DNA of 41,728 nucleotides from positions 1 to 41,728 of the forward strand of contig QCLE01000016.1 in assembly GCA_003214815.1 (NCBI GenBank), given 5' to 3'. Below, piece by piece: positions 23,772 to 34,321 of this stretch; the stretch's first letter is position 1; each line of letters begins with the position of its first letter. Source of the stretch: Prochlorococcus sp. AG-412-J13 (lineage in GTDB: Bacteria; Cyanobacteriota; Cyanobacteriia; PCC-6307; Cyanobiaceae). The notes under the pieces were generated by a model, which made no database searches, was not told where the DNA came from, and saw nothing but the letters and a program-made list of their open reading frames with translations. The translations under genes and the position numbers were made by a program.

Positions 23772-24467
23772 ATGGAAAGAATCCCTGAACCTGAATTAAT
23801 GGTAGAAAAAGAGCAGGTCATTTCTTATGACGAAGCTGATTTTTCAGAAGGTGAAGTTAATCTTATTAATCAAATAAATTATTATCTTTTGAGAAAAAAT
23901 ATTTCTTTAGGTGAAAAAGATTTAATAGTTGATTTAGGATGCGGCCCAGGAAATATTTCTGAGAAGTTAGCAATAAAATGGCCTAATACTGAAATAGTTG
24001 GAATAGATGGCTCTACAGAGATGATTTTGAGAGCAGAATATAATAAAAGTATTTCTACTAATCAAAAAAAATTAAAAAATTTACGCTACATTTGTTCTGA
24101 CATCAAAGACATTAAATCAAATAATTTTTTGTTTAAAAAAAGAATTAGTTTACTTGTAAGCAACAGTTTGATTCATCACATTACCAATCTTGAAGATTTC
24201 TTCAACACCATAAGAAGTTTGTCTAGTAATAACACTGTTAATTTTCACAAGGACTTAAAAAGGCCATTAGATGAACAGTCTGCTTTAGAACTCAAAGCAC
24301 AATGTTCAACTAAATATAATGAGATTCTAACTAATGATTATTTTGCATCTTTAAGAGCTTCTTATACTTTCAAAGAGTTAAAAAATTTCACTTTAGAGAA
24401 TGATTTATCCTCTTTAGATGTGTTTGAAGACGGTGATAATTATTTAATAGTCTATGGTAATGTTTAA
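23772..24467 (+). CDS. Class I SAM-dependent methyltransferase
   Basis: This 231-residue protein has SAM-binding motif I LIVDLGCGPGNIS at about 53-65, an acidic motif II end in EIVGIDGSTEMI, motif III around RYICSDIKDI, and SNSLIHHITNLEDF in the motif IV region. It belongs to the Methyltransf_11/25-type fold. The substrate is not apparent. It is divergent from nrdJ and 31 bp upstream of prfC, with which it may be co-transcribed. Confidence 0.85.
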   Translation: MERIPEPELMVEKEQVISYDEADFSEGEVNLINQINYYLLRKNISLGEKDLIVDLGCGPGNISEKLAIKWPNTEIVGIDGSTEMILRAEYNKSISTNQKKLKNLRYICSDIKDIKSNNFLFKKRISLLVSNSLIHHITNLEDFFNTIRSLSSNNTVNFHKDLKRPLDEQSALELKAQCSTKYNEILTNDYFASLRASYTFKELKNFTLENDLSSLDVFEDGDNYLIVYGNV

Positions 24468-24498
24468 GAACTAAGTAAGAGGCCCTTATATTATATAA

Positions 24499-26136
24499 AT
24501 GATCTTAGGTACTAAAATTCTAAATAATAAAGACATACTGGATGCTGTAAATAAAAGAAGAAATTTTGCTATTATTTCACATCCAGATGCTGGGAAAACG
24601 ACTCTTACTGAGAAGCTTCTTTTGTATGGAGGTGCCATTCAACAAGCAGGAGCAGTAAAAGCTAGGGGTAATCAGAGAAAAGCAACCTCAGACTGGATGG
24701 AACTTGAGAAACAAAGAGGTATTTCTATTACATCAACAGTATTGCAATTTGAATATGAAAGATCAGTAATCAATCTATTAGATACACCAGGACACCAAGA
24801 TTTCTCCGAAGATACTTATAGAACATTAGCTGCTGCTGATAATGCAGTTATGTTGGAAGATGCTGCTAAAGGACTAGAACCTCAAACTAGAAAATTGTTT
24901 GAAGTTTGCAAGATGCGAAAAATACCAATATTTACTTTCATAAATAAAATGGATCGACCAGGAAGAGAGCCATTTTCTTTACTTGATGAAATCGAATCAG
25001 AACTTGGATTAAATACTTTACCTATTAACTGGCCAATTGGAAGTGGCGAGGAATTTAGAGGGGTTATTGATAGATTTTCGAGAGAGGTGATTTTATTTGA
25101 TAAAGCCCTGAGAGGGAAACAATCGAATGAGAAAAGATTAAGTCTTGAAGATAAAGAACTATCAAAATATGTAGAGAGAGATTTACTTGAAAACTCACTT
25201 GAAGAATTGGAGGTTCTTGATGAAGCAGGCTCGAAATTTGAAAAAGAAAAAGTTTTTAATGGCTCTTTAACCCCAGTTTTCTTTGGATCTGCCATGACTA
25301 ATTTTGGTGTAAGACCATTTTTAGATAGTTTTTTAAAAATGGCTCAAAAGCCAACTTCAAGAAATAGTAATAAAGGGGATATTGAACCTGCAAGCGATGA
25401 ATTTAGTGGGTTTGTTTTTAAGCTTCAGGCAAATATGGATCCAAAGCACAGAGATAGGGTTGCTTTTATAAGAGTTTGTAGTGGAAAATTTGAAAAGGAT
25501 ATGTCAGTTAAACATTCCAGAACTGGTAAAACAATCAGATTATCAAGACCACAAAAAATATTTGGGCAAGATAGAGAAGTCGTCGATGATGCCTATCCTG
25601 GAGATGTTATTGGCTTGAATAATCCAGGTATGTTTTCTATTGGAGATACTCTTTATACTGGTACTCATCTGGAATACGAAGGTATACCATCCTTTAGTCC
25701 TGAAATATTCAGCTGGCTAAGAAATCCAAATCCCTCAGCATTTAAAAACTTTAGAAAGGGTGTTAATGAACTTCGTGAAGAAGGTGCTGTTCAGATTCTT
25801 TATGACTTTGATGAGAGCAAAAGAGACCCTATACTAGCAGCTGTTGGTCAATTGCAGTTGGAGGTAGTAACTCATAGGTTAAAAAGTGAATATGGTGTAG
25901 ATGCAAATCTTGAATCAATGCCATATCAATTAGCTAGATGGGTTTTTGATGGATGGCCAGCCATTGAAAAACTAGGAAGAATATTCAATTGTAAAATAGT
26001 TAAAGATTGTTGGAATAGGCCAGTTATTCTTTTTAAAAATGAGTGGAATCTAAATCAATTTGTTGAAGACAATAATCAATTAACTTTAAACAAAGTTGCG
26101 CCAGTTGTTAGTGGAGTCGAACCAATTGTTTTATAA
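24499..26136 (+). CDS. prfC: Peptide chain release factor 3
   Basis: This 545-residue translational GTPase recycles RF1/RF2 from ribosomes after termination. The G1 loop is [17 protein letters not shown]2 lies in the RGISITSTV segment, G3 is [12 protein letters not shown] and G4 is NKMDR, followed by the domain II and III regions. [25 protein letters not shown] is characteristic of RF3 rather than EF-G. Length and start agree with the family. Confidence 0.96.
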   Translation: MILGTKILNNKDILDAVNKRRNFAIISHPDAGKTTLTEKLLLYGGAIQQAGAVKARGNQRKATSDWMELEKQRGISITSTVLQFEYERSVINLLDTPGHQDFSEDTYRTLAAADNAVMLEDAAKGLEPQTRKLFEVCKMRKIPIFTFINKMDRPGREPFSLLDEIESELGLNTLPINWPIGSGEEFRGVIDRFSREVILFDKALRGKQSNEKRLSLEDKELSKYVERDLLENSLEELEVLDEAGSKFEKEKVFNGSLTPVFFGSAMTNFGVRPFLDSFLKMAQKPTSRNSNKGDIEPASDEFSGFVFKLQANMDPKHRDRVAFIRVCSGKFEKDMSVKHSRTGKTIRLSRPQKIFGQDREVVDDAYPGDVIGLNNPGMFSIGDTLYTGTHLEYEGIPSFSPEIFSWLRNPNPSAFKNFRKGVNELREEGAVQILYDFDESKRDPILAAVGQLQLEVVTHRLKSEYGVDANLESMPYQLARWVFDGWPAIEKLGRIFNCKIVKDCWNRPVILFKNEWNLNQFVEDNNQLTLNKVAPVVSGVEPIVL

Positions 26137-26156
26137 AGCCTTAAAGGATTATAAAA

Positions 26157-26864
26157 TTGGTTAATCTGTTAGTATTGAAAAAAAAAATTTTGGACTCAAA
26201 CAGCAATAAAAACAATAGTGAAAACTCACCTTATGAAATATTAGGTGTAAATGAAGGCGCTGCTTTTGAGGATATTCAGAAGGCTAGAGATCTTAAAGTT
26301 AAAGAGGCGGGTGAAGATTTGATTTTGAAAGCGAAAATAGAATCCTCCTTCGATCAATTACTGATGGTTAGTTTGAAAGCCAGGCAATCAGGAAATGTAA
26401 GCTATGAAGCTGTTAGTGCTTCAAAAAAAGAAAAACAAATTAATCAATTTACCAATAATAATTTCCCACTACTTTCTAAGATAAAAAATTTAAATAACAA
26501 TTCTAAGAACTCAAGTCAGTATGGTCTGCCAAAAATAACGCCCCCCTCATTTGACAATCTTTCAATAAAAATATCAGTTGGACTATTATTTATAATTTTG
26601 TTATTTATCAGTCCAGACTCAAATAATAGACTTTTGCTTTCTATCTCAACACTAATACTTACCTATACTCAAATTAAATCGGGTAAAAGATTTATAGGTT
26701 CTCTAGGATGGAGTGTTACCTTTCTTTCGATAGGATTAATATTCGGGGGATTACTTGAAACTAATTCTTTCATTCAGGAAGTATCAAACAATTCTTTATC
26801 TATCCAGAAAATTCAATCTATTCCAGCCATGGTTATTTTATGGCTAGGCGTAATTTTTTTATGA
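26157..26864 (+). CDS. CPP1-like (DUF3353) J-like domain membrane protein
   Basis: Starting from TTG at 26157 (235 residues), the N-terminal domain [22 protein letters not shown] resembles a J-domain without the HPD motif, as in the CPP1-like family (PF11833). In plants CPP1 stabilises light-dependent protochlorophyllide oxidoreductase in plastid membranes. Three or four hydrophobic segments occupy the C-terminal half (from [13 protein letters not shown]). It lies 20 bp after prfC and overlaps the convergent hslO by 6 bp. Confidence 0.85.
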   Translation: MVNLLVLKKKILDSNSNKNNSENSPYEILGVNEGAAFEDIQKARDLKVKEAGEDLILKAKIESSFDQLLMVSLKARQSGNVSYEAVSASKKEKQINQFTNNNFPLLSKIKNLNNNSKNSSQYGLPKITPPSFDNLSIKISVGLLFIILLFISPDSNNRLLLSISTLILTYTQIKSGKRFIGSLGWSVTFLSIGLIFGGLLETNSFIQEVSNNSLSIQKIQSIPAMVILWLGVIFL

Positions 26865-27767
26865 TTGATTTTCTATCATAGATTTAATTTCTTCATAATT
26901 TATAAGATATTTATTCTTACAAAATTCACAAACCAATTCTGCTTTGCCATCTTTCTTGAGGATATCCTCTAACTCGCTCTTATCAAGCATTTGCATTGCA
27001 TTTAAACTTCTTTGTTTAGAACACTTGCATTTAAAACTAACTTCTTGGGAACGAGCTTTTTCAGATATTGATTTATCGTCAATATCGGGGAAAATATTTT
27101 TTATTAACGAAAGAAGATTATCTTTTGACTGAAATAGGTCTTCGCTGAAAGAATTAATTTCTTTACATCTTTCTTCAAGTAATGAGACCAGTAATGGGTC
27201 AGTGTCTTTTTTAGGTAAAACTTGAGCTAATAAGCCACCACTACAAATGACACCTTTATTTTGGATTTTTTCTCCTATAAATACAGCAGAAGGAGTTTGT
27301 TCTGAATGATATAAATATGAAGCTAAGTCTTCTGCCATATGCCCATTTACTAATTCAACTGTACTTGTAAAGGGCTCTCCAATTCCGCTGTCTCTAATAA
27401 CATTTAAATATCCTGTACCTAATGCTTTTGTGAAGTCAAAAGAATATTTATTACGATCTATTTTGACAAGGTCTAATTCTAAATTGGGATTTCCTACATA
27501 ACCTCTCACTTTGCCGTCTCTGCCTGCATCAACTAGCAATCCCTTCAAAGGTCCGTCAGACCTAACTCTTAAAGTTACCCTCCCATGCATTATCTTCATT
27601 GAGCTTGCTAAAAGAAGCGAAGCACTAAATGCTCTACCTAAGATACAGGTGGTTAAATAAGAAAGACCGTGTCTTTTTTTAGCTTCTAGAGAAGATTCTG
27701 TTGTTAAGACAGCAACTAATCTTATTCCTCCATTTGCTGCAGTAGCGCGCACTATCCTATCCTTCAT
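26859..27767 (-). CDS. hslO: Redox-regulated chaperone Hsp33
   Basis: This 302-residue protein holds unfolding proteins when activated by oxidation. The C-terminal zinc switch is complete: C-x-C in SFKCKCSK and C-x-x-C in VCEFCKN. N-terminal blocks such as [15 protein letters not shown] and [17 protein letters not shown], and a GYVGNP turn, are typical. Its start overlaps the upstream ABC ATPase gene by 11 bp, so the two are co-transcribed. Confidence 0.96.
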   Translation of the reverse strand: MKDRIVRATAANGGIRLVAVLTTESSLEAKKRHGLSYLTTCILGRAFSASLLLASSMKIMHGRVTLRVRSDGPLKGLLVDAGRDGKVRGYVGNPNLELDLVKIDRNKYSFDFTKALGTGYLNVIRDSGIGEPFTSTVELVNGHMAEDLASYLYHSEQTPSAVFIGEKIQNKGVICSGGLLAQVLPKKDTDPLLVSLLEERCKEINSFSEDLFQSKDNLLSLIKNIFPDIDDKSISEKARSQEVSFKCKCSKQRSLNAMQMLDKSELEDILKKDGKAELVCEFCKNKYLINYEEIKSMIENQS

Positions 27768-28404
27768 GATTTTCTTTCATATGATTTTTGATTTTCCCTT
27801 TTTCCAGGGTTAACATCCTAGACGGAATGCCTTCAAATAACGCAGGTTCATGAGTAACAATAATAATTGTATTTTTATTTTTTAGATCAAGAATTAAATT
27901 CTTCACATCATTTCTCATTGAATAGTCTAATCCAGCAGTTGGTTCATCAAGTAGAAGAATTGAGGGGTTTCTAAGTAGCTGAACAGCTACAGCTAACCTT
28001 CTTTGTTGTCCTCCACTTAGTTGTTCTGGTGGTTGGGCTAGATTAATTTTTTTCAAACCAACCTTATTTAAAACTATGTTTATATTTTCATCTCTTAAAG
28101 ATTTATGGCCTATTTTTAATTCTTTTCCAATGGTTGTACCTATAAAGTATCTTTCAGGAAATTGGAATACTACTCCACAAAACCATCTTCTTTGCCTAGA
28201 AGATAAAATTTTATTCTTCCAAGTAATTTTTCCTTTTTGTGGATTTGTTAATCCGCTTATTATTTCGAGCAGTGTTGTTTTCCCAGAACCACTATTACCG
28301 CAAATTAAAATGATTTCATTTTCATGAACTTTTAAATTTAGATTGTCTATTATTTTTCTTTCACCAGTTTGAGGTTGATAAGATATTTCTTTTAAATCAA
28401 GCAT
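27757..28404 (-). CDS. ABC ATPase, small single-domain
   Basis: This 215-residue ATPase has Walker [13 protein letters not shown], signature [17 protein letters not shown], Walker [13 protein letters not shown] and IIIVTHEP. The [12 protein letters not shown] signature is close to those of the cobalt/ECF-type and LolD-like ATPases. No permease gene is adjacent, so the membrane partner and substrate are unknown. It is first in an operon with hslO and divergent from the DUF3531 gene. Confidence 0.88.
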   Translation of the reverse strand: MLDLKEISYQPQTGERKIIDNLNLKVHENEIILICGNSGSGKTTLLEIISGLTNPQKGKITWKNKILSSRQRRWFCGVVFQFPERYFIGTTIGKELKIGHKSLRDENINIVLNKVGLKKINLAQPPEQLSGGQQRRLAVAVQLLRNPSILLLDEPTAGLDYSMRNDVKNLILDLKNKNTIIIVTHEPALFEGIPSRMLTLEKGKIKNHMKENHEG

Positions 28405-28487
28405 TATTAATTAAGTTATAGCTATGAATTTTAATATAGTAATTACTTACTTATAATAGCTATAGATCTAAAAAGCTATTAGTCAAT

Positions 28488-28931
28488 ATGAATATTATTT
28501 TTAGAGAAGTTGATCCTTTTAATTGTTGGATATGGATAAGATTTTCAGAATCACCAACTCAAGATGAAAAAAATTATTTAGATGGAGTTTTTGATAGTTG
28601 GTACGTGTTAGGAAGGTTAGGGGGATTTAATTCTGAAAATTTGCAAACTCATGAAGAGGGTTCTGATTTAAGTTGGATGTCCTACGATAATGACCAAAAA
28701 AATGTATCTCTTCCTGCCTTAATGCATAATTTAGGAATTATGGAATATCAAAACCTCTGGGGAAGATGTTGGGTTGATTTTGGAACTTCAGACTCCATTT
28801 CAATAGATATATTAATTAATTCTTTGAATGAGATATCAAATAATTATGTAAAAATTGAAGAGTTAATTATTGGTGGTGAAAATAATGATTGGGCAATTGA
28901 AGAGCATGAAGATTTGGTCTTCAAAGATTAA
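28488..28931 (+). CDS. DUF3531 family protein
   Basis: This 147-residue soluble protein matches the cyanobacterial and plastid DUF3531 family (PF12049): MNIIFREVDPFNCWIWIRF, YLDGVFDSWYVLGRLGGFN, MHNLGIMEYQNLWGRCWVDFGTSD. Function is unknown. It lies 8 bp upstream of rsmE on the same strand, suggesting co-expression. Confidence 0.88.
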   Translation: MNIIFREVDPFNCWIWIRFSESPTQDEKNYLDGVFDSWYVLGRLGGFNSENLQTHEEGSDLSWMSYDNDQKNVSLPALMHNLGIMEYQNLWGRCWVDFGTSDSISIDILINSLNEISNNYVKIEELIIGGENNDWAIEEHEDLVFKD

Positions 28932-28939
28932 GTGTTTAG

Positions 28940-29713
28940 ATGGAAGACTTAACAAGATTAATTATTTCGCATGAAAGAATTGAAAATATAAAGAACAATA
29001 ATATAGAACTTACTAATGAAGAGGCTCATTATATAAACAAAGTAATGAGGATAAAAAATGGTAAAGAAATATTTATAGCTAACGGAGAAGGTTCATTATG
29101 GAAAGCTATAAAAGTTAAAAATGATTTTTTAGAAATAATTCAATTAAAAAAACCTTACTTTTTTCAAGAACAAGAAATATACTTATTAGGAATAGCTGTT
29201 GTTATACCAAAAAGTGGTTTTGAAGATATTTTAAAAATGTGTACTGAAATAGGAATTGATTTTATACAGCCATTATTTTCAGAAAGACAGGTAAATAAAA
29301 ATTTAAATTTTTCGAGAAAACTTTTGAGATGGAATTCAATTATCAAAGAATCAGTTGAGCAAAGTGAGAGATTATGGAAACCATCTATCTTAAATGGTAT
29401 GGATATTATTGAATGGCTAAAAAGTAGAAATAATCAAGAAAGAGTTTCAATTTCTATAACTAGAGAAGAAACACGATATGACTTAAATCAATGGTTAAGA
29501 AAACAGCAAGAATTTGTAAATAAAAAAGGAGTTATTTTTTGGAATGTAATTGGCCCTGAAGGAGGTTGGTCCTCTAAAGAAATTGATTTCTTTAATAAAA
29601 ATAATATTACCTTTGTTAAACTTTCTGACACTATCTTAAGAACTTCAACGGCTAGTATTAATGCATCATCAATTCTAAATCAATGGAGAATTGATTTTAA
29701 ATTAATTAACTAG
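28940..29713 (+). CDS. rsmE: 16S rRNA m3U1498 methyltransferase
   Basis: This 257-residue SPOUT-class methyltransferase methylates U1498 of 16S rRNA. Family motifs include LGIAVVIPKSGFEDILKMCTEIG, PLFSERQ, NVIGPEGGWSSKEIDFF and the knot segment LSDTILRTSTASINASSIL. An N-terminal PUA-like domain covers about residues 1-75. It is followed after 6 bp by the DUF92 gene. Confidence 0.93.
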   Translation: MEDLTRLIISHERIENIKNNNIELTNEEAHYINKVMRIKNGKEIFIANGEGSLWKAIKVKNDFLEIIQLKKPYFFQEQEIYLLGIAVVIPKSGFEDILKMCTEIGIDFIQPLFSERQVNKNLNFSRKLLRWNSIIKESVEQSERLWKPSILNGMDIIEWLKSRNNQERVSISITREETRYDLNQWLRKQQEFVNKKGVIFWNVIGPEGGWSSKEIDFFNKNNITFVKLSDTILRTSTASINASSILNQWRIDFKLIN

Positions 29714-29719
29714 ATAAAA

Positions 29720-30463
29720 ATGAGTTTGATTATAAATCAATTTGTTATAGGTTTTTGCATTAATTTTATTTTGATTTATATTTTCTGCAAGATTCCTTTG
29801 ATGACAAAAGGTGGTTGGATAAGTGCAGGTATTTTAGGGACAATTTTGTGGGGATGTTTGTCCTGGCAGGGTTGGATGTCAGTTGTGTTTTATTTATTAT
29901 TTGGATCTCTCGTAACCAAAATAGGTTATAAATTTAAAAAAGAACAAGGAATAGCTGAAAAAAGAGGTGGGAGAAGAGGTTCTGAAAATGTATGGGGCTC
30001 TGCAGCTACAGGATTAGTTCTTGCCATGATGACTAAATTTAATCCTTCTAACGAGATTTTGTTTAAAGTAGGTTTTGCTGCAAGTTTTTCAGCAAAGTTG
30101 GCGGATACTTTTGGTAGTGAAATTGGAAAAAGATTTGGGAAAGACACCTATTTAATTACTTCATTTAAAAAGGTTGAGAGAGGAACTGAAGGAGGAATAA
30201 GTATAGAAGGAACTTTAGCTAGTATCTTTGGATCAATATTGATGGCTTATATAATGCTTCGTCTATCAATTATTTCTACAAAATATTATTTTATAGTTGT
30301 TATAGTTTCTGGATTCTTGGCAACACTTTTTGAAAGTATTATTGGTGCCAAATTTCAAAATAAATATAAATTAAGTAATGAATTGGTAAATGCTATTCAG
30401 ACAAGTATCGCTTCTATTTTTTCTATCTTTTCACTTTTCTTATCCTCATATTTTTTAAATTAA
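29720..30463 (+). CDS. DUF92/VTE6-like membrane protein (phytyl-phosphate kinase family)
   Basis: This 247-residue integral membrane protein has about six hydrophobic segments and the DUF92 (TIGR00297) signature RGGRRGSENVWGSAATG, ASFSAKLADTFGSEIGKRFG and ERGTEGGISIEGTLAS. Cyanobacterial and plant members include VTE6, which phosphorylates phytyl phosphate for tocopherol synthesis and phytol recycling. Activity here is inferred from the family. Its last codons lie in a stem-loop shared with the convergent hydrolase gene. Confidence 0.85.
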   Translation: MSLIINQFVIGFCINFILIYIFCKIPLMTKGGWISAGILGTILWGCLSWQGWMSVVFYLLFGSLVTKIGYKFKKEQGIAEKRGGRRGSENVWGSAATGLVLAMMTKFNPSNEILFKVGFAASFSAKLADTFGSEIGKRFGKDTYLITSFKKVERGTEGGISIEGTLASIFGSILMAYIMLRLSIISTKYYFIVVIVSGFLATLFESIIGAKFQNKYKLSNELVNAIQTSIASIFSIFSLFLSSYFLN

Positions 30464-30473
30464 AAATATGAGG
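30444..30473. terminator. Bidirectional terminator-like stem-loop
   Basis: CCTCATATTTTT (30444-30455) and AAAAATATGAGG (30462-30473) pair over 12 bp with a six-base loop. It straddles the stop of the DUF92 gene and the gap before the convergent hydrolase gene, where a shared terminator is expected. The weak A:T stem and absence of a following T-run make its efficiency uncertain. Confidence 0.55.
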
Positions 30474-30479
30474 AAAGAC

Positions 30480-31124
30480 TTAGGAATCCTTCCATTTTGT
30501 AAGAATTTCCCAGCTCTTCAGTCTTTGAAAAATCCAGAAATGACCTTCGGAATTGAGATGAATTCCATCATGCGTAATCCAATTTTTACTTCTTTTATCA
30601 GAATACATTTCTCTAAAAGTAGGAAGAAATGGGACATTCTGATTAAGGCATACTTCCTCCATTCTCCTTTCATAAAGATTACAAAAATCATTTGAATACC
30701 ATAGACATCCTGCGAACGGCATTTTGCTTTCGTCAACTGGTGTCAGGCCAATAACAAAGACATTTGTTTGAGAGTTCATTTCATTAATTAGTCTTTCTAA
30801 TCCATATTCAAATCCATCTATATCTAATTGATTTCTTCCGTTTTTCTGACCAATTGCGGCAGTGTCGTTAAGACCCACATTTAGCAGGATTGCTTTAGGT
30901 TTATTTCTTCTCGTTTCTCCTCTAGATGACCATTCTATTTCCCATCTAGATGAAACTTTTTCTATCCCATCTCCCCTTACGCCAAGTTGATAAATTACTG
31001 GCCCATTTTGGTTATTGCACCAATCTTTTCTAAGCCTCTCACACCATCCTCCTCCTTCATTATCTCCCCAACCATAAACTGAGCTATCTCCAATTACAAC
31101 TAGCTGTTTTGGTAAACTAATCAC
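30480..31124 (-). CDS. SGNH/GDSL-family hydrolase
   Basis: This 214-residue esterase/lipase-like protein has block I VVIGDSSVYGWGD (nucleophile Ser in GDS), block II glycine in QLGVRGDG, block III LNVGLNDTA (G-x-N-D) and block V THDGIHLNSEGH (Asp and His of the triad). All catalytic elements are present. There is no signal peptide, so it is cytoplasmic. Substrate unknown. It lies downstream of the phn genes on the same strand, with a gap of about 45 bp. Confidence 0.9.
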   Translation of the reverse strand: MISLPKQLVVIGDSSVYGWGDNEGGGWCERLRKDWCNNQNGPVIYQLGVRGDGIEKVSSRWEIEWSSRGETRRNKPKAILLNVGLNDTAAIGQKNGRNQLDIDGFEYGLERLINEMNSQTNVFVIGLTPVDESKMPFAGCLWYSNDFCNLYERRMEEVCLNQNVPFLPTFREMYSDKRSKNWITHDGIHLNSEGHFWIFQRLKSWEILTKWKDS

Positions 31125-31142
31125 TATAACCCGTAAATAATT

Positions 31143-31176
31143 ACTTGATTCAACAAATTATTCTTACTAATCAAGT
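31143..31176. repeat. Short inverted repeat at the end of phnE
   Basis: ACTTGATT (31143-31150) and AATCAAGT (31169-31176) flank an 18-base AT-rich loop at the phnE stop codon. It could mark the end of the phn transcript, but it has a large loop and no T-run, so this is uncertain. Confidence 0.3.
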
Positions 31177-32673
31177 TAAACTATTTTTGATTTTACCATT
31201 TATTAATTCGCCAATTATTGCGATGGAGCTATAAGCTATCAAAACTATGGTAACTTCTTGCCATGCGAAGGAACTTAGTGATTCTTGCAATTGCCAACCT
31301 AGACCAACACTTCCAATAACCCCAACAATTGCAGTTTCTCTAATAATGATGTCAGATCTATAAGCGCAATATGCTAAGTAACTTTTTGCTTGTTGAGAAA
31401 ATAAACCTAAAAGCCAACTAGTCTTTTTTGAGATTCCTAAAGATTTCATTGCAATATAATTTCTCCTGTCTTGGTTATCTAGATTTGTAAAAAGTAATTT
31501 GCTTGTAATGCCAGCATTGTGAAGACCTAATGTTAAAGCTGCTAAAGATAAAGAAGGATTATTAAAAGTTAATAGAGTTAGAAGTACTACAGGTGTAGGT
31601 ATTAAACGTAATAAAAGTGCAAAAATTTTTATAAAAATTTTAGAAGTATTATTATTAAAAATTCCTATTAATAATGGAGGTAAACTAATTGCGATTCCTG
31701 TTGATAAAACACTTAAAATTATTGTTTCTAATATAAGTTTGAAGAAATCAAATAATCCTAAATCTGAGCTTGATTTAAACAGAGAACTAATGGAATGAAA
31801 AGTTTCAAAATTATTCTTAAAAATAAAATAAAGAAAATATGAAAAAGAAAATAAAATTGTTATGAAAAAAACTGCAATAAAAAAAATAGATAGAATTTTA
31901 TTTTTAGTATTAAATTTTATTTTTTTGAATATTAATCCAGAAATAATTATCAAAATTGCTAAGGACCATAAATAAGTCCATAACTCTCTAAAATTCAAAG
32001 TTTGGAAAGATAAAAAAATACTGGTACCTATTCCTCCAATCCCAAAAAGTCCTAAAATCACTGTACTTCTTATTGAACACTCTAATCGATATAAACCAAA
32101 GTTTTTAAATGTATTTATTATTGGATTCCATATTAAAGTTAGTAAAGAAGAAAATTTAGGTGCATTTATTTGATTTATAGATTCAAAACTTTTGTAGTCA
32201 ATAGTTTCTAATTGTTCAGCAAAAACTTTTGAATTTACAGCAATATAAGGTATACATATAGCTATTATTCCTATCGAAAAATTTATTCCATATATTTGCA
32301 TTAATATTATTCCCCAAACTACTTCGTGTATAGATCTAATTATTGTTAGAAAAAACTTTATTATGCGGTAGAAAATATTTGGAATATTAAAGATGTTATA
32401 AAAAATATTTGAGGATATTATTCCAAAAATTGCTCCAAAAATAATACTTACTAACCAACTAAAAAAACCAATTAAGATAGTTTCATTTAATCGATTAATT
32501 ACGGTAATAATAATTTCATTATCGATCTTGGGATTAAATGCAGAAATTAAGAATTCTTGGAATAATTTTAATCCTCCAAAATGAATATTGTTTATTAATT
32601 GATACCCTAGAGGTATGCATACCAAAATTGGAAGAAAAGATAATGAGGTATAGTTTAATTTTAATTTATTCAA
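31171..32673 (-). CDS. phnE: Phosphonate/phosphite ABC transporter permease, two fused domains
   Basis: This 500-residue membrane protein is about twice the usual PhnE length because two permease domains are joined in tandem. Each carries the PhnE loop: FGLYRLECSIRSTVILGLFGIGGIG in the first half and AYRSDIIIRETAIVGVIGSVGLG in the second. It provides the channel for the PhnD/PhnC system. Order on this strand is phnD-phnC-phnE, with 4 bp between phnC and phnE. Confidence 0.9.
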   Translation of the reverse strand: MNKLKLNYTSLSFLPILVCIPLGYQLINNIHFGGLKLFQEFLISAFNPKIDNEIIITVINRLNETILIGFFSWLVSIIFGAIFGIISSNIFYNIFNIPNIFYRIIKFFLTIIRSIHEVVWGIILMQIYGINFSIGIIAICIPYIAVNSKVFAEQLETIDYKSFESINQINAPKFSSLLTLIWNPIINTFKNFGLYRLECSIRSTVILGLFGIGGIGTSIFLSFQTLNFRELWTYLWSLAILIIISGLIFKKIKFNTKNKILSIFFIAVFFITILFSFSYFLYFIFKNNFETFHSISSLFKSSSDLGLFDFFKLILETIILSVLSTGIAISLPPLLIGIFNNNTSKIFIKIFALLLRLIPTPVVLLTLLTFNNPSLSLAALTLGLHNAGITSKLLFTNLDNQDRRNYIAMKSLGISKKTSWLLGLFSQQAKSYLAYCAYRSDIIIRETAIVGVIGSVGLGWQLQESLSSFAWQEVTIVLIAYSSIAIIGELINGKIKNSLT

Positions 32674-32677
32674 CTAA

Positions 32678-33418
32678 TTAATATATTTTGTCTAAATGAA
32701 GCTTCTTTAAGTTATTTCTTTTGATATTGAAAAAAATTTTACCATCCCTTATTCCAATAACTTTATCGAAATCGTTCAGCAAATCTAATCGATGCAATGC
32801 AACTAATGCCGTCTTTGGGGATTTTTTTGTATTATTTTTATCTACATTTTCTAGCAGTAGGTTTTTAATTATTGTTATCAATTTGGGGTCTAGATTATTA
32901 AAAGGCTCATCTGCAAGTAATATATTTGATCCTTGAATTAATGATCTAGCTATAGCCACCCTTTGTTTTTGCCCCCCAGATAGTTTTCTGATTTTTTTTT
33001 CGTAAATAGAGTCATGAAGTCTACATAATTGCATATATTTATGCGCCTTCTTAAAAGAACTTATATTTAGTAAATTTTTAAAAGCGAAATAAAAATTGTT
33101 TTCTGCTAGTAGTCCACAATTAACATTTTGTTCTGCAGAGAGATCTTCTATTAATCTTAAATCTTGCCAAATAGTTGTTATCTTACTTTTCTGCTTTCTA
33201 TCTAATTCCTCGAAACTTTTATTGAATAATTTAAACTCACCTTTAGTTGGCTTAATAGTGCCATTAAGTACTGATATAAGTGTAGTTTTTCCTGAACCGC
33301 TTTTACCTAAAAGTGCAATTTTTTCCCCAGAATTTATTTTTAAATTTATTTTATTTAGAATCAGATCATTTTTGTATTTATAAGATATATTTTTTAATTC
33401 TAAGAGAATATTATTCAT
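32678..33418 (-). CDS. phnC: Phosphonate/phosphite ABC transporter ATPase
   Basis: This 246-residue ATPase has Walker [14 protein letters not shown], signature RKLSGGQKQRVAIARSL and Walker B ILLADEPFNNLDP, with a TIWQDLRLIEDLSAEQNV Q-loop segment as in PhnC. It overlaps the phnD stop by 4 bp and is followed 4 bp later by phnE. It drives import by PhnE. Confidence 0.92.
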   Translation of the reverse strand: MNNILLELKNISYKYKNDLILNKINLKINSGEKIALLGKSGSGKTTLISVLNGTIKPTKGEFKLFNKSFEELDRKQKSKITTIWQDLRLIEDLSAEQNVNCGLLAENNFYFAFKNLLNISSFKKAHKYMQLCRLHDSIYEKKIRKLSGGQKQRVAIARSLIQGSNILLADEPFNNLDPKLITIIKNLLLENVDKNNTKKSPKTALVALHRLDLLNDFDKVIGIRDGKIFFNIKRNNLKKLHLDKIY

Positions 33419-34308
33419 CTAATTTTATTTAATTTCCTCCCGATTTCCTCTATATTTTTATATTGTTTTGCTTCTGCATTTATAAATCTTTTTGCATTGA
33501 ACATATCTAATATCTGTTTATGTGATTTTTGCTTTATATCTAAATTTAGAATTAATGATTTAAGTTCGTTTGTAAACCCTTCCCCGAATCTATTTTCAAG
33601 ATCCCCTTGAGCAATCCAATGATAGTCAACATATTCTGGGGTGATCCAGAATAATTCTAAATTACTTGTTCTTTTGGGATTATTTTTAAGAGTGTTTTCC
33701 CAAACTTGTTTATTTAAAGCTCCAGCATCAAATGCCCCACTATTAACTAAAGCGATAGTGGCATCATGACTTCCACTAAAACCTACTTTTTTTCCTTTAA
33801 AGTGTTTAATTTCTACCCCTGCTCGATTTAAAAAATATTCTGGCATTAATCTTCCAGAAGTTGAGTTTTCAGAGCCAAAAGTAAATCTTAAATTTTTTAG
33901 TTTTTTAAGTCCTTTAATGTTTGAAATTGGGTTAAGTTCTAAATTCTTGTTTACTATAAAAACACTTTTAAATTCCTTATCGATATCTCTTTGAGCTATG
34001 ACAATTGAATTAGGAGTTTGTAGTCTTGCTTGAACTCCTGATAAACCGCCAAACCAAACTAAATCTAAATCTTTAGTTCTAAATCCGGTTACTGCTGCAA
34101 CATAATTAATAACAGGAATGTATTTAACTTCTAAATCAAGTTGTTTGGATAATTCTTTTGAAAATAAATTAAATCTTTTGTCCAAAACATCTTGGTTTTG
34201 ATCAGGTATTGCTCCAACTTTTAAAACTTTGGGATTTGAAAATAAAGGTAATGGAAAAATAAAAAATAATAGAGATGAACTTAGTATGAAATTTTTTAAA
34301 TTAAACAT
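33415..34308 (-). CDS. phnD: Phosphonate/phosphite-binding protein
   Basis: From the ATG at 34308 (297 residues) the signal peptide is clean (MFNLKNFILSSSLLFFIF, cleavage near LFSNP); a frame starting at 34350 would overlap the aminotransferase gene and add a non-signal stretch. The mature fold has PhnD markers: KVGAIPDQNQD, DLVWFGGLSGVQARL, SENSTSGRLMPEYFL and FSGSHDATIALVNSGAFDAGAL. Prochlorococcus PhnD homologues are known to bind phosphite and methylphosphonate. It is first of phnDCE, 13 bp after the aminotransferase gene, so an internal promoter or read-through is needed. Confidence 0.92.
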   Translation of the reverse strand: MFNLKNFILSSSLLFFIFPLPLFSNPKVLKVGAIPDQNQDVLDKRFNLFSKELSKQLDLEVKYIPVINYVAAVTGFRTKDLDLVWFGGLSGVQARLQTPNSIVIAQRDIDKEFKSVFIVNKNLELNPISNIKGLKKLKNLRFTFGSENSTSGRLMPEYFLNRAGVEIKHFKGKKVGFSGSHDATIALVNSGAFDAGALNKQVWENTLKNNPKRTSNLELFWITPEYVDYHWIAQGDLENRFGEGFTNELKSLILNLDIKQKSHKQILDMFNAKRFINAEAKQYKNIEEIGRKLNKIR

Positions 34309-34321
34309 AAATAACCTTAAA

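Noticed and set aside
24882-25295. 137-codon frame on the minus strand inside prfC
   Set aside because: Low-complexity Ser-rich translation antisense to a clear, full-length prfC.
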